64,000 nt of DNA from Stutzerimonas stutzeri. Its GTDB lineage: Bacteria > Pseudomonadota > Gammaproteobacteria > Pseudomonadales > Pseudomonadaceae. The first letter of the stretch is position 1; every line of letters starts with the position of its first letter. This document shows positions 22,829 through 32,416 of this stretch, one piece after another. Made by a program: the position numbers and the translations under genes. The notes below the pieces were generated by a model. The model did not search any database. It saw nothing but the letters and a program-made list of their open reading frames with translations, and was not told the origin of the DNA. Location of the stretch: positions 1-64,000 of the forward strand of contig DDVX01000017.1 in the NCBI GenBank assembly GCA_002345575.1, written 5' to 3'.

Positions 22829-25408
22829 ATGCCCAAAGACACTCAAGACCTCTCCAAACACACGCCAATGATGCAGCAATACTGGAGGCTCAAGCGCGAG
22901 CATCCGGACCAGCTGATGTTCTATCGCATGGGGGACTTCTACGAGCTGTTCTACGAGGACGCCAAGAAGGCCGCCAAGCTGCTGGATATCACCCTCACCG
23001 CCCGCGGGCAGTCGGGTGGCAATGTCATCCCCATGGCCGGGATTCCCTTTCATTCGGCCGAGGGCTATCTCAGCCGTCTGGTAAAGCTTGGCGAGTCGGT
23101 GGTGATCTGCGAGCAGATCGGTGACCCGGCGACCAGCAAAGGCCCCGTTGAGCGTCAGGTGGTGCGCATCATCACCCCCGGCACGGTGAGCGACGAAGCG
23201 CTGCTGGATGAACATCGCGACAACCTGCTCGCCGCTGTTGTTGGAGATGAGAAGCTGTTCGGCCTCTCGGTGCTGGACATCACCAGCGGGCGCTTCACCG
23301 TGCAGGAGTTCGGCGGTTGGGAAACCTTGCTGGCTGAAGTCGAGCGCCTGAGCCCTGCCGAGCTGATGATTCCCGATGACTGGCCTACCGGGCTGCCGCT
23401 GGAAAAACGCCGGGGCGTTAGCCGACGTGCACCCTGGGATTTCGACCGCGACAGCGCCTTCAAGGGCCTCTGCCAGCAGTTCGCAACCCAGGATCTGAAA
23501 GGCTTCGGCTGCGAAAAGCTGACCCTGGCCATCGGTGCGGCGGGCTGCCTGCTGACCTATGCCAAGGAAACCCAGCGCACCGCCCTGCACCACCTGCGCG
23601 GCCTGCATCACGAGCGTCTTGATGACAGCGTGGTGCTCGACGGCGCGACTCGACGCAACCTGGAGCTGGACATCAACCTCGGGGGCGGGCGCGACAATAC
23701 CCTGCAGTCGGTGGTCGACCGCTGCCAGACGGCCATGGGCTCGCGCCTACTGAGCCGCTGGCTGAATCGCCCCTTGCGCGACCGCCAGGTGCTGGAAGCC
23801 CGACAGGACTCGATCACCTGCCTGCTGGAACACTACCGCTTCGAGCAGATCCAGCCGCAGCTCAAGGAAATCGGCGATCTGGAGCGTATCCTCGCTCGTA
23901 TCGGTCTGCGCAACGCCCGCCCGCGTGATCTGGCGCGACTGCGTGATGCCCTGGCCGCCCTGCCGCAGCTGCAGATCGGCATGCAGGAGTTGGTGGCACC
24001 GCACCTGATCGAGCTGGCTACGAGCATTCGCACCTACCCGGAACTGGCCGAGCTGCTGGCCAAAGCGATCATCGACAATCCACCGGCGGTGATCCGCGAA
24101 GGCGGCGTGCTCAAGACTGGCTACGACGCCGAGCTGGATGAACTGCAGTCTCTGTCGGAGAACGCGGGTCAGTACCTGATGGACCTGGAAACCCGCGAGA
24201 AGGCACGCACGGGCCTGGCCAACCTCAAGGTCGGCTACAACCGCGTGCATGGCTATTTCATCGAGCTGCCGAGCAAGCAGGCCGAGTCGGCGCCGGCCGA
24301 TTACATTCGTCGGCAGACACTCAAGGGCGCCGAGCGCTTTATCACCCCTGAACTCAAGGAGTTCGAGGACAAGGCACTGTCGGCCAAGAGCCGCGCTCTG
24401 GCCCGTGAAAAGCAGCTCTATGAGGAACTCTTGGAACTGCTGATAGGCCATCTGGCACCGCTGCAGAATTCCACCGCGGCGCTGGCCGAGCTGGACGTGC
24501 TGAGCAACCTCGCCGAACGCGCGCTGACTCTGGATCTGAACCGTCCACACTTCGTCGAGCAACCTTGCCTGCGTATCGAGCAAGGTCGGCACCCAGTGGT
24601 TGAGCAGGTGCTGCAGACGCCCTTTGTCGCTAACGACCTCAGCCTCGACGATGACACCCGCATGCTGGTGATCACCGGGCCGAACATGGGCGGTAAATCC
24701 ACCTATATGCGGCAGACCGCGTTGATCGTGCTATTGGCACAGATTGGTAGTTTCGTCCCGGCCAAGGCTTGCGAGCTTTCGCTGGTAGACCGCATCTTTA
24801 CCCGCATCGGCTCGAGCGACGACCTGGCCGGCGGCCGCTCGACATTTATGGTGGAGATGAGCGAAACCGCCAATATCCTGCACAACGCCAGCGACCGCAG
24901 CCTAGTGTTAATGGATGAAGTGGGCCGCGGCACAAGCACCTTCGATGGTCTGTCCCTAGCCTGGGCCGCTGCAGAGCAGTTGGCCAAGCTGCGCGCCTTT
25001 ACCCTGTTTGCCACTCACTATTTTGAGCTGACCGTGTTGCCGGAAAGTGAACCTGTAGTGGCCAACGTGCATTTGTCGGCTACCGAGCACAATGAGCGCA
25101 TCGTCTTCCTGCACCACGTGCTGCCCGGGCCGGCCAGTCAGAGCTATGGGCTGGCGGTGGCGCAACTGGCCGGTGTCCCGAGCGAAGTGATCCAACGTGC
25201 ACGCGACCATCTGTCGCGGCTGGAAACCACCAGCCTGCCCCACGAAACGCCGAGAATGGTGCCCGGCCAGCCCGCTCCGCCCATGCAGAACGACCTGTTC
25301 GCCAGCTTGCCGCACCCGGTCATCGAAGCGCTGGGCAAAGTCCAGCCAGACGACCTGACGCCGCGCCAGGCGCTGGAACTGCTATATAAGCTGAAAACGC
25401 AGATCTGA
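22829..25408 (+). CDS. mutS: DNA mismatch repair protein MutS
   Basis: 859 residues, normal for MutS. The N-terminal mismatch-recognition domain has 'YRMGDFYELFYEDA', containing the Phe-x-Glu motif. The C-terminal ATPase has Walker A 'GPNMGGKSTYMRQ' at about residue 620, 'SRSTFMVEMSE'-type signature (here 'GGRSTFMVEMSE'), and Walker B 'LVLMDEVGRGTST'. It detects base mismatches and recruits MutL. It is divergent from pncC/recA and followed by fdxA. Confidence 0.98.
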   Translation: MPKDTQDLSKHTPMMQQYWRLKREHPDQLMFYRMGDFYELFYEDAKKAAKLLDITLTARGQSGGNVIPMAGIPFHSAEGYLSRLVKLGESVVICEQIGDPATSKGPVERQVVRIITPGTVSDEALLDEHRDNLLAAVVGDEKLFGLSVLDITSGRFTVQEFGGWETLLAEVERLSPAELMIPDDWPTGLPLEKRRGVSRRAPWDFDRDSAFKGLCQQFATQDLKGFGCEKLTLAIGAAGCLLTYAKETQRTALHHLRGLHHERLDDSVVLDGATRRNLELDINLGGGRDNTLQSVVDRCQTAMGSRLLSRWLNRPLRDRQVLEARQDSITCLLEHYRFEQIQPQLKEIGDLERILARIGLRNARPRDLARLRDALAALPQLQIGMQELVAPHLIELATSIRTYPELAELLAKAIIDNPPAVIREGGVLKTGYDAELDELQSLSENAGQYLMDLETREKARTGLANLKVGYNRVHGYFIELPSKQAESAPADYIRRQTLKGAERFITPELKEFEDKALSAKSRALAREKQLYEELLELLIGHLAPLQNSTAALAELDVLSNLAERALTLDLNRPHFVEQPCLRIEQGRHPVVEQVLQTPFVANDLSLDDDTRMLVITGPNMGGKSTYMRQTALIVLLAQIGSFVPAKACELSLVDRIFTRIGSSDDLAGGRSTFMVEMSETANILHNASDRSLVLMDEVGRGTSTFDGLSLAWAAAEQLAKLRAFTLFATHYFELTVLPESEPVVANVHLSATEHNERIVFLHHVLPGPASQSYGLAVAQLAGVPSEVIQRARDHLSRLETTSLPHETPRMVPGQPAPPMQNDLFASLPHPVIEALGKVQPDDLTPRQALELLYKLKTQI

Positions 25409-25537
25409 CGAGCCGCAAAAAGCTGCTAGAATCGCGCGCATTTTTGGACATATGCGGCATTTGCCTGGTGCCGCTGAAGCCTGCCGAGCCGAGGCGTCAT
25501 TGCAACGCCATCTGAAACGCCTGAGGAGATAATAGAA

Positions 25538-25861
25538 ATGACCTTCGTCGTCACCGACAACTGCATCAAGTGCAAATACACCGATTGCGTAGAAGTCTGT
25601 CCGGTGGACTGTTTCTATGAAGGCCCTAACTTCCTGGTCATCCACCCGGACGAATGCATCGACTGCGCCCTTTGCGAGCCAGAATGCCCGGCCCAGGCGA
25701 TTTTCTCCGAAGACGAGGTACCGGACGATCAGCAGGAGTACATCGAGCTCAACGCCGATCTGGCAGAAGTCTGGCCGAACATCACCGAGAAGAAGGACTC
25801 GCTGCCAGACGCCGAAGAATGGGATGGCGTGAAGGACAAGCTGCAGTACCTGGAGCGCTAA
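25538..25861 (+). CDS. fdxA: 7Fe ferredoxin FdxA
   Basis: A 107-residue ferredoxin. Cysteines in 'CIKCKYTDCVEVCPVDC' and 'CIDCALCEPECP' bind one [3Fe-4S] and one [4Fe-4S] cluster. The acidic C-terminal extension is typical of the Azotobacter/Pseudomonas FdI type. GAGGAGA precedes ATG 25,538. It lies downstream of mutS, as in other pseudomonads, and is closed by a strong terminator. It acts as a cytoplasmic one-electron carrier; its specific partner is not evident. Confidence 0.97.
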   Translation: MTFVVTDNCIKCKYTDCVEVCPVDCFYEGPNFLVIHPDECIDCALCEPECPAQAIFSEDEVPDDQQEYIELNADLAEVWPNITEKKDSLPDAEEWDGVKDKLQYLER

Positions 25862-25890
25862 CAGGCGCTGAAAAACACCTGCGCTGAACG

Positions 25891-25924
25891 AAAAATGCCC
25901 GCCTTTTACAAGGCGGGCATTTTT
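25891..25924. terminator. bidirectional Rho-independent terminator
   Basis: AAAAATGCCCGCCTT and AAGGCGGGCATTTTT form a 15-bp stem around a TTAC loop, with A- and T-runs on either side. It serves fdxA on the plus strand and the CsbD-like gene on the minus strand. Confidence 0.95.
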
Positions 25925-25939
25925 GTTTGTGCAGACTGA

Positions 25940-26131
25940 TCAGGCCTTGTCGACGCCCTTCTTCACTGCATCTTTTACATTGCCCTTGACCTGCTGCGCA
26001 TCGCCTTTGACTTCCTGGCGCTTGCCTTCGTTCTTCATGCGCTCGTTATCAGTCGCCTCGCCCAGGCCCTGCTTGGCCTTTCCGGCGGCTTCGTTGAGGT
26101 TACCTTTCATCTTGTCGGTAGTACTGCTCAT
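25940..26131 (-). CDS. CsbD-family stress protein
   Basis: A 63-residue, highly charged, alanine- and lysine-rich protein with the CsbD pattern: 'DKMKGNLNEAAGKAKQGLGE' followed by 'KRQEVKGDAQQVKGNVKDAV'. Such proteins accumulate under general, osmotic or phosphate stress; the biochemical role is unknown. AGGATC lies upstream of ATG 26,131. It is convergent with fdxA. Confidence 0.92.
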   Translation of the reverse strand: MSSTTDKMKGNLNEAAGKAKQGLGEATDNERMKNEGKRQEVKGDAQQVKGNVKDAVKKGVDKA

Positions 26132-26190
26132 AAGGATCTCTCACTCTCCATGGGTTACATGTAGTTGAGCGGATCCGCGGGCATATAGTT

Positions 26191-27087
26191 TCACCCGTCC
26201 GAGGAACGGTCGGCATCGTCAATGCGTTTGTCACCCGCATCCTTGCCCTCTTGAGAGGCATGTTCGATCACCGCATTCATCTCCGCACCGAACAGCAGGA
26301 CCGCTGCGGAAATATAGAAATATAGCAGCAGCACAATGACGGCGCCGATGCTGCCGTAGGTCGCATCGTAGTTGCCGAAGTTGTTCACGTAAATACCGAA
26401 GCCTACCGAGGCTGCGATCCATACGATCACTGCCAACACCGAGCCAGGCGTGATGAAGCGGAATTTCTGCTCCACATCCGGGGTGACGTAGTACAGCACC
26501 GCCACCACCAGCATCATCAGAAACACCACTACTGGCAGGCGCAACCAAGTCCAGAGAATGACCACGATGTCCTTGAGCCCTACGTGGGAGGCTAGCCATT
26601 CGATCACCTGCGGGCCGACGATCATCAAGCCCGCCATCATCAGCAGGATCACCGCCAGCCCGATGGTGTAGAGCACGGAAAGCAACATCAGCTTCCACGC
26701 CGGACGCCCCTCCTCCACACCGTAAGCCTTGTTCATGGCGTTCATCAGCGAGCGCACGCCGATGGAAGCCGACCACAGTGCGACGAGAATACCTACTGAC
26801 AGCAGCCCGCTTTTTTGATGCTGCATCTGGTCGATGACCGGATTGACCAAGTTAAGCGCGTCAGGCGGCAGCATCATCGACACCTGCTCACGCAACCAAG
26901 TGAAGAACTCCTGCAGATCGAGCATTCCCAGCATGGCGATCAGGAACAGCAGGAAGGGAAACAGCGAGAAGATCGCCCGGTAGGCCAGCGCCGAAGCATA
27001 GGTGGTCATATCGTTCTTGCTGAACTCCTTCACGGTGCGCTTCAGCAGCTCGAAAACCCCAACGCCTTGCAAATCCAGCAATGCCAT
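26191..27087 (-). CDS. YihY/BrkB-family inner-membrane protein
   Basis: A 298-residue protein with six hydrophobic segments. It carries 'ASALAYRAIFSLFPFLLFLIA' in two parts near residue 30 and 'IGAVIVLLLYFYISAAVLLFG' near 250, both typical of the YihY/BrkB family (formerly mis-called RNase BN). A hydrophilic tail rich in Asp follows. Transport of small metabolites has been suggested for some members; substrate unknown here. It is a single gene, with 59 bp to the CsbD-like gene downstream. Confidence 0.93.
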   Translation of the reverse strand: MALLDLQGVGVFELLKRTVKEFSKNDMTTYASALAYRAIFSLFPFLLFLIAMLGMLDLQEFFTWLREQVSMMLPPDALNLVNPVIDQMQHQKSGLLSVGILVALWSASIGVRSLMNAMNKAYGVEEGRPAWKLMLLSVLYTIGLAVILLMMAGLMIVGPQVIEWLASHVGLKDIVVILWTWLRLPVVVFLMMLVVAVLYYVTPDVEQKFRFITPGSVLAVIVWIAASVGFGIYVNNFGNYDATYGSIGAVIVLLLYFYISAAVLLFGAEMNAVIEHASQEGKDAGDKRIDDADRSSDG

Positions 27088-27285
27088 TGCTCATCCCCAC
27101 CCTAGAACGAAATCGATTAAAAATGTGACGGCCGACCTTAGCAAGAGTTCGTCCCAGGCACACCGATACATCGCCCAGCGCCAGAATGAATTAATCCTCA
27201 GCCGTCTCGTTCCGGAACTTTCAGCCCGCTCCTGGGCTCTTGAAGAGGTCCCGACTCAGTCGGCTTTGGACGAAACGCGCTGTTT

Positions 27286-28560
27286 ATGACACTCAAATCC
27301 GCCTTCGTGAGGGGCACTCCGCAGAACGGTCTGAAAGCTGATCTGCTCAAATACGTCCGACTTATCCTCACCAAGGGCAGTGGTGCAGGAGCTGCGCTCG
27401 GCCTGAACATTCTGCTGGCGCGCCTGCTGGTACCTGACCTTGCTGGCCTGCTGTTCTTTTGTATCGCACTGGCCACCTTCGCCTCGCTGGCTTCGCGAAT
27501 GGGGCTGGATGTCGCCTGCCTGAAAAACATTTCGGCGCTGCCTGAAGACCAACAACGCAGCTATCTAGACCGGGCACTGCTTCTCACCCTGCTGGCGAAT
27601 ATCCCGACGATATTGGTCGGCGCGTTGGTGGTTCACTTCTCACCCAGTACACAGGCCGATCTCACTGCTGCCACGGTGCTGTTTGCAGTCGCCGCGCTGA
27701 GCCTGTCGCTGACCAACATCGCCAGCGAAACGCTCAAAGCGCGACACAGGACCGGCGAAGGCCTGTTCTGGCAGACCGTCTTCCAGCCAGCCTTGACCCT
27801 GTCGCTGATCGCCCTGCTGGGCAGCGAGCTGCACACGGTGGTTGCCTGCTTTGCGGCAAGCCATGTGCTGGCGATGCTGGGTTCGACGTGCCGTGCGCGG
27901 ATGAGCCTGGAGCCAGCCAACGGTCAGGCCCTCGTCGAGTGGCGCGGCATGCTCATGCTGGGCGCACCGCTGATGATGATTGCGCTGATGAACAGCGTGA
28001 TCGAGCTGTCCGATACCCTGTTGCTAGGCATGCTGCGCTCGGCGGGCGAGGTCAGTATCTACTACGTCGCCGCCAAGATTGCCGCTCTGTCCACCACCCT
28101 GCTGTTCATCATCAACGGCACCATTGCACCGGATATTTCCCGACGCTGGGCGCACCACGACCATGCGGGCGCCTTTGCCGTGGTCAGAAAATACTCACGC
28201 GTCATGTTGGCCCTGGCTGCGCTGATCCTGCTCGCCATCGGCCTGCTGCACGACTACATCCTGACGGTATTCGGCGAGCAGTACCGCGAGCAGGGCGCCT
28301 TTGCGCTGCTGGTGCTGGCCAGCGGCTACTTCTTCGTCCTGGCCGCCGGACCGCTAGGCATATTCATGACCATGACCGGCCACCATCGCCAGTACCTGCA
28401 CAACAACATCGCAACCTGCGTAGTCAACGTGCTGCTGAACCTGATCCTGATTCCACGCTATGGCGTGAACGGCGCCTGTTTCGCCACAGCCGTGGCGCTG
28501 GCCCTGAAAAACATCCTGCTATATCTCCAGTTCAAGAAAATAGAAAGGAGTTCGTCATGA
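27286..28560 (+). CDS. polysaccharide flippase (Wzx/MOP superfamily)
   Basis: 424 residues with about 12 hydrophobic segments and no soluble domain, the profile of lipid-linked oligosaccharide flippases of the MOP superfamily ('ILLARLLVPDLAGLLFF', 'GYFFVLAAGPLGIFMTMTG'). It would move polyprenyl-linked sugar units across the inner membrane. It overlaps the pyruvyltransferase gene by four bases (ATGA), so the two form a unit separate from the large exopolysaccharide locus 3 kb away. Which glycan it serves is unknown. Confidence 0.85.
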   Translation: MTLKSAFVRGTPQNGLKADLLKYVRLILTKGSGAGAALGLNILLARLLVPDLAGLLFFCIALATFASLASRMGLDVACLKNISALPEDQQRSYLDRALLLTLLANIPTILVGALVVHFSPSTQADLTAATVLFAVAALSLSLTNIASETLKARHRTGEGLFWQTVFQPALTLSLIALLGSELHTVVACFAASHVLAMLGSTCRARMSLEPANGQALVEWRGMLMLGAPLMMIALMNSVIELSDTLLLGMLRSAGEVSIYYVAAKIAALSTTLLFIINGTIAPDISRRWAHHDHAGAFAVVRKYSRVMLALAALILLAIGLLHDYILTVFGEQYREQGAFALLVLASGYFFVLAAGPLGIFMTMTGHHRQYLHNNIATCVVNVLLNLILIPRYGVNGACFATAVALALKNILLYLQFKKIERSSS

Positions 28561-29882
28561 CTATTCGCATCAATGGGCCGTCGCACGATACAGCCAACAA
28601 AGTGAAAGTTATTGCCTATGGCGCCTACGACAGACACAACTACGGCGACCTGCTTTTTGCCATCGTCCTCAAGCACTACCTAGAAGCTAATAACGGCTTT
28701 CACGTGCTGGTCGCGGCCACCAAGAAGTCTGATCTCTCCAGCTTCGGCGCATTACCAACCATTTCTCTGAAGGCAGCGCTAAGGGCCACACGCCAACAGC
28801 GCAACACCATGCTGGTGGTCGCTGGCGGCGAATGCCTGACCGCGCAATGGGAAAGCATCATTGGCTACCTAGCGCCACAGGCCATCTATTACCCGATCAA
28901 GGCGAGCCCCTACCTGATCGGCCACCAGCAGTTCATCCGCCTGAGCCGCCGATTCACCTCCATTCCATCCGACCTGCCACTGGTGCTGGGCGAGCGCGAG
29001 CTGCCGGGCTATCAGGTGATGTACAACAGCGTCGGCGGCAACGAAATCAGCCGCAAAAAGCCACTGATCCACGCCGCCATCAAGCGCAACCTCAAGGACT
29101 GCACCTATATTTCTGTGCGCGACCGTGAAACCTCCGCCGAGCTGGAAAAGCTGGGCGTCGAATACCGGCTGGTACCGGACAGCGCCGTGCTGATTTCCGA
29201 CATATTTCCACAGCAGCCGAACCCGAGTGAACCGGGCCATATCGTATTCCACATTTCCGAACATCACTCCAGGAGGCGCATCGAAGCCATCGCCGAACAG
29301 CTGAGCGAACTCAGCGACAGCACCGGCCTGAAAATCACCCTATTGACCATCGGCAAGGCCCCCGGCCACTCTGATGACACGCCGCTGGACAAACTGCAGA
29401 CTCTGCTGGGCGAACGTGCCTTTCGCGTCGACAGCGGGCATATCCAGGACATCATTCGCTGCATCGCCACCAGCAAGCTCTACTGCGGTACCAGCCTGCA
29501 CGGAGCCATCACTGCCCTGACTTATGCAGTTCCGCAGATCGCCCTGCTGCCCAGGCGAGTGATCAAACTGTCGAGCTTCCTAGAAACCTGGGCGCCCAGG
29601 CAGTCATGCGGATTCGCCGAAATCGACCAGATCAGCCAGACCGCCAGCGCCCTGCTCACTTCGTTCGGTGAGCCCCAGAAAAAAGAGCTGCAGACAGTGG
29701 TGGCATTACTGAAGAGTCGCGTGCGAAGCAACCTAGACCACATGATCGGACTTCATAAGAAGGCTTCGATAAAAAGCGGCACAGCCATCTATAAGTTTCA
29801 TCGACGGCACCCCATGCGCAGCCCCCTCAAGCCAAGCCGCCCAGGGAAGATGCCTCGACCAGCCCACCAGGCGCGTACCTGA
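28557..29882 (+). CDS. polysaccharide pyruvyltransferase family protein
   Basis: 441 residues from ATG 28,557, with GAAAGGAG upstream. It shows 'GAYDRHNYGDLLFAIVL' at the start, 'LVVAGGECL' near 85 and 'SKLYCGTSLHGAITAL' in the C-terminal half, the conserved blocks of the CsaB/WcaK pyruvyltransferase family, which adds pyruvate ketals to sugars in surface polysaccharides. The last ~40 residues are basic and proline-rich. It is translationally coupled to the flippase. The long open frame upstream of 28,557 is a shadow of that flippase gene. Confidence 0.88.
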   Translation: MTIRINGPSHDTANKVKVIAYGAYDRHNYGDLLFAIVLKHYLEANNGFHVLVAATKKSDLSSFGALPTISLKAALRATRQQRNTMLVVAGGECLTAQWESIIGYLAPQAIYYPIKASPYLIGHQQFIRLSRRFTSIPSDLPLVLGERELPGYQVMYNSVGGNEISRKKPLIHAAIKRNLKDCTYISVRDRETSAELEKLGVEYRLVPDSAVLISDIFPQQPNPSEPGHIVFHISEHHSRRRIEAIAEQLSELSDSTGLKITLLTIGKAPGHSDDTPLDKLQTLLGERAFRVDSGHIQDIIRCIATSKLYCGTSLHGAITALTYAVPQIALLPRRVIKLSSFLETWAPRQSCGFAEIDQISQTASALLTSFGEPQKKELQTVVALLKSRVRSNLDHMIGLHKKASIKSGTAIYKFHRRHPMRSPLKPSRPGKMPRPAHQART

Positions 29883-29942
29883 GTCAGAGCCCTGGCGCTG
29901 CGGTCTTCGAATAGCACTGACCAGGCCCGGCCCGTAAACGAC

Positions 29943-29965
29943 AAGGCCCGCATCACTGCGGGCCT
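29943..29965. terminator. hairpin terminator between pyruvyltransferase and tRNA
   Basis: AGGCCCGCA / TGCGGGCCT, a nine-bp stem with a TCAC loop. It lies just beyond the tRNA 3' end on the minus strand and may also end the plus-strand unit. Confidence 0.8.
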
Positions 29966-29971
29966 AATTGA

Positions 29972-30047
29972 TGGTGCCGGAAACAGGAATCGAACCTGCG
30001 ACCTTCGCGTTACGAGTGCGCTGCTCTACCGACTGAGCTACTCCGGC
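29972..30047 (-). tRNA. tRNA-Thr (anticodon CGT)
   Basis: The minus strand folds as a full 76-nt tRNA. Acceptor GCCGGAG pairs with TTCCGGC; the D-arm has AGCTCAGTCGGTAGAGC; the anticodon loop is CTCGTAA; the T-arm has GGTTCGATTCC; and CCA is encoded. Anticodon CGT reads ACG (Thr). Confidence 0.97.
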
Positions 30048-30125
30048 AATGAGCGGATTATCGGGGGACTACTGCGCCAGGCTCAAGCCCGCCCCCGATA
30101 ATCCGCACGGCCGACGACGCCCTGC

Positions 30126-30893
30126 CTAGAGCCCCGGCATTGGCTCAGGCCGGTTTTCGGCAGAGTCGTGTTTTATCTCGTGCTGGACTTCACCGGCGAC
30201 CTGCTGGCCTATATCCGCCGCCTTCTGATAACCCTCCTCCGCCTTGTGACGAAGACCGTCGGTCACGCTGTCGCTTGTCCGGCCCAGCATCTCATCTTCC
30301 TTACGCGTCGGCGGTACGGAGGCCGCCAACAGTGCGCCCAAGGCAATCCCGATAGCACCCAGCGCCAACGGCTGCTCATTGAGCAAATGATTGAAGCCGC
30401 CACGTGCACGCTCGCTTTGCTGGCGCAACGTGTCCGCCGCATGCCGACTGGTATCGCTGACACGGTGGCGTGCATCGGTCAGGGAAGCCGACACGTCATG
30501 CCCCACCCGGCTGGTTCGTTCGCGCAGATCGCTACCCTGCTGCTTCAGGCCAGAAGCCTTGGTGGACAGCTTGTCGGTCAACGACGGACCGCCAGTGCTG
30601 CTGGCGGGAGCTGGCGGCTGACGATTCTGCCCGGCCATCAACCAGAGCAGGCCGATGGAGGTCAATACTGTCGGCACTGGGTTGGCTTTGGCTGTGTTGC
30701 TCAGGTTGCTGAAGAACTCGCCACCGCCGCCTTTCACGTAGCTCAGCGCCGTATCGATGAGTTCGCCGGGTGACAACTTGTTTTCCAGCGCATGGACAAT
30801 GTCGCCGATCTCGGCGCGCTTCTGATCGATCTCGCGTTCCAGTTCTGCGGGATCTTTCTGCGCTTCGATATTTATCTGGTTGCCTGTGCTCAT
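30126..30893 (-). CDS. DUF3618 domain protein
   Basis: A 255-residue protein. Residues 10–90 match DUF3618 ('ELEREIDQKRAEIGDIVHAL', then 'KANPVPTVLTSIGLLWLMAG', a membrane segment). A second hydrophobic segment, 'LALGAIGIALGALLAASVPP', lies near 185, with long polar helical linkers. It is the third gene of a minus-strand trio, overlapping the holin-like gene by four bases (ATGA). Such trios resemble the enterobacterial yqjD/yqjE type, linked to stationary-phase or osmotic stress and ribosome or membrane association; the role here is inferred. Confidence 0.85.
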   Translation of the reverse strand: MSTGNQINIEAQKDPAELEREIDQKRAEIGDIVHALENKLSPGELIDTALSYVKGGGGEFFSNLSNTAKANPVPTVLTSIGLLWLMAGQNRQPPAPASSTGGPSLTDKLSTKASGLKQQGSDLRERTSRVGHDVSASLTDARHRVSDTSRHAADTLRQQSERARGGFNHLLNEQPLALGAIGIALGALLAASVPPTRKEDEMLGRTSDSVTDGLRHKAEEGYQKAADIGQQVAGEVQHEIKHDSAENRPEPMPGL

Positions 30894-31327
30894 GACGTAT
30901 GCCCCCTAACGGCTTCTTTATCCTTCTGCATGGAATGAAGGGTGCGTTCGGGTTTGAACGACGATGCTTCGAACTTCTTCTTACCGGCCGAAACCATGAT
31001 CAGGCCGATAACCACCACCACACCGCCGACGATCAGCGCGGCGAGCCAGGGCGCCATGATTTCGCTCAGGCCGTAGACCGCAGACATGAGCAGGACAATG
31101 AAGCCACCAAGCAGCACCGCACCACCGGTAGCGACGCTCGCCGCGCCCGCCTTGGTAGCGCGCATGGATTCGCTCAGTTCGGCCTTGGCCAGCGCCAGTT
31201 CCTTAGTTATCAAGTCAGGCACGTCATGGGTCAGCTGCCGTAACAGCCCACCCACGGAGCCGTCATAGTCGGCTCGCTTGCCCGATTCCGGAGTAACGGT
31301 CGTAGTCGCCTTATGTGCCTCGCTCAT
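30890..31327 (-). CDS. holin-X-like/YqjE-type membrane protein
   Basis: 145 residues with two central hydrophobic segments ('VATGGAVLLGGFIVLLMSAV' and 'AALIVGGVVVVIGLIMVSAG') and charged tails. This fits the 'putative holin superfamily III'/YqjE family. Despite the family name it is not phage-encoded. It overlaps both neighbours by four bases, so the three genes are one operon. It presumably acts in the inner membrane under stress. Confidence 0.85.
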   Translation of the reverse strand: MSEAHKATTTVTPESGKRADYDGSVGGLLRQLTHDVPDLITKELALAKAELSESMRATKAGAASVATGGAVLLGGFIVLLMSAVYGLSEIMAPWLAALIVGGVVVVIGLIMVSAGKKKFEASSFKPERTLHSMQKDKEAVRGHTS

Positions 31328-32058
31328 GGGTAGAGCCCTCCGTCAGTGTCTTTGCCATTGCGGCCAACCTGGGAAGTCGCACTGCCCGTTGCGCCTATGC
31401 CGGTAGTTTGAGTAGCAGTTGAAGCAACTCCAGCATTACTGATGCTGCCGACTGTGCCGGGCTCGCCGGTGTCGAGCTTTTGATTGAGCTCGTGCTGTTC
31501 TCTCGCCTGGCGGCTTGCCGAGTTGGCGGTCGACGAAGCAACGTCGCTCGAGGTGCTCGGATGCCGATAGTCATCCTCGCTATGCCTGGCCGAAGCCTTG
31601 GCAAAACGGGTCAGGCCAAAGCCCAGCGCAACACTGCCGGCAATGAATAGCGTGGGGTTGTCGCGGGCCAGTCGATTCACATCCTGGAACAGCTCATCCA
31701 CGCTCTTGCCACGCAAGTTGTCTGCCAGCCGAACCATGCTCTGGGCCATATCAGAGACATAACCAGATAGCCCCAGAGTGTCCTCTCCTTCGAGTTCCCG
31801 GGCGGCGGCTTCGGCGCTGTGGGCGACCTTTTCGATCTCATCGGCAGCGGTTTCACGATAGCCGTCGAGCTGGCTCTTGCCTTTGGCCTTGATCTCTTCC
31901 GTAGCCTGCCGGGCGGTAGCGCGGACGTCATCGGCGGTCGTATGTGCCACCGAGTCGGAAGTCGCGGTGTTATCAGGTCGGGAGCTAATATCGGGGCTGG
32001 TTTTACCCATGCCACCGTAACCTGTGATTTCTTCGTCGGGTGTCGTCATCGGGGTCAC
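31324..32058 (-). CDS. hypothetical stress-type membrane-anchored protein
   Basis: A 244-residue, Ser/Thr/Ala-rich, mostly disordered protein. An amphipathic central helix region ('AADEIEKVAHSAEAAARELE') and one hydrophobic segment ('RDNPTLFIAGSVALGFGLTR') recall ElaB/YqjD-type and nutrient-deprivation-induced proteins of pseudomonads. It is first in the three-gene operon and overlaps the next gene by ATGA. No enzymatic motif. Confidence 0.7.
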   Translation of the reverse strand: MTPMTTPDEEITGYGGMGKTSPDISSRPDNTATSDSVAHTTADDVRATARQATEEIKAKGKSQLDGYRETAADEIEKVAHSAEAAARELEGEDTLGLSGYVSDMAQSMVRLADNLRGKSVDELFQDVNRLARDNPTLFIAGSVALGFGLTRFAKASARHSEDDYRHPSTSSDVASSTANSASRQAREQHELNQKLDTGEPGTVGSISNAGVASTATQTTGIGATGSATSQVGRNGKDTDGGLYP

Positions 32059-32416
32059 CTTTAATATGGCTTGGCCGCAGGACCAAAGTCCTATGGAACA
32101 CAGTCACGGCGAGGATTCGCCAAGGCTGAAATTGCAGCGCTCATCTAAGGTGACCGGGGCCATTTTTTTGAGTTCCCCTGTTCAGACCGCTGCCGACCGC
32201 AGCAAAAATGCGACCCCTAAGGCTCGCACCAGACACATCCAATAATGGCGGCTTGCCCATCGTTTACGTCTATGCCGCGGGTGCTCTGGCTTTTAGCGAA
32301 GCGCCATTTCGATAAGCGAAACGGCATCTCGACGTGTTCCATCGCGGTGCTCGAGCCTGCTAGAAGGCAGCTGGAGCGGGTACAACCGACGAACAGTCGC
32401 ATTAAATCGCGGGCAC
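32059..32416. other. intergenic region upstream of the stress operon
   Basis: About 360 bases without a supportable gene. It should contain the promoter of the minus-strand operon starting at 32,058. I cannot assign a sigma-factor type. Confidence 0.4.

Noticed and set aside
27888..28556. N-terminal extension of the pyruvyltransferase frame
   Set aside because: It runs through the flippase gene in another frame; the coupled ATG at 28,557 has a good ribosome-binding site.
30890..31327. Prophage holin
   Set aside because: The family name includes 'holin', but the gene sits in a stress-type three-gene operon with no phage genes nearby.
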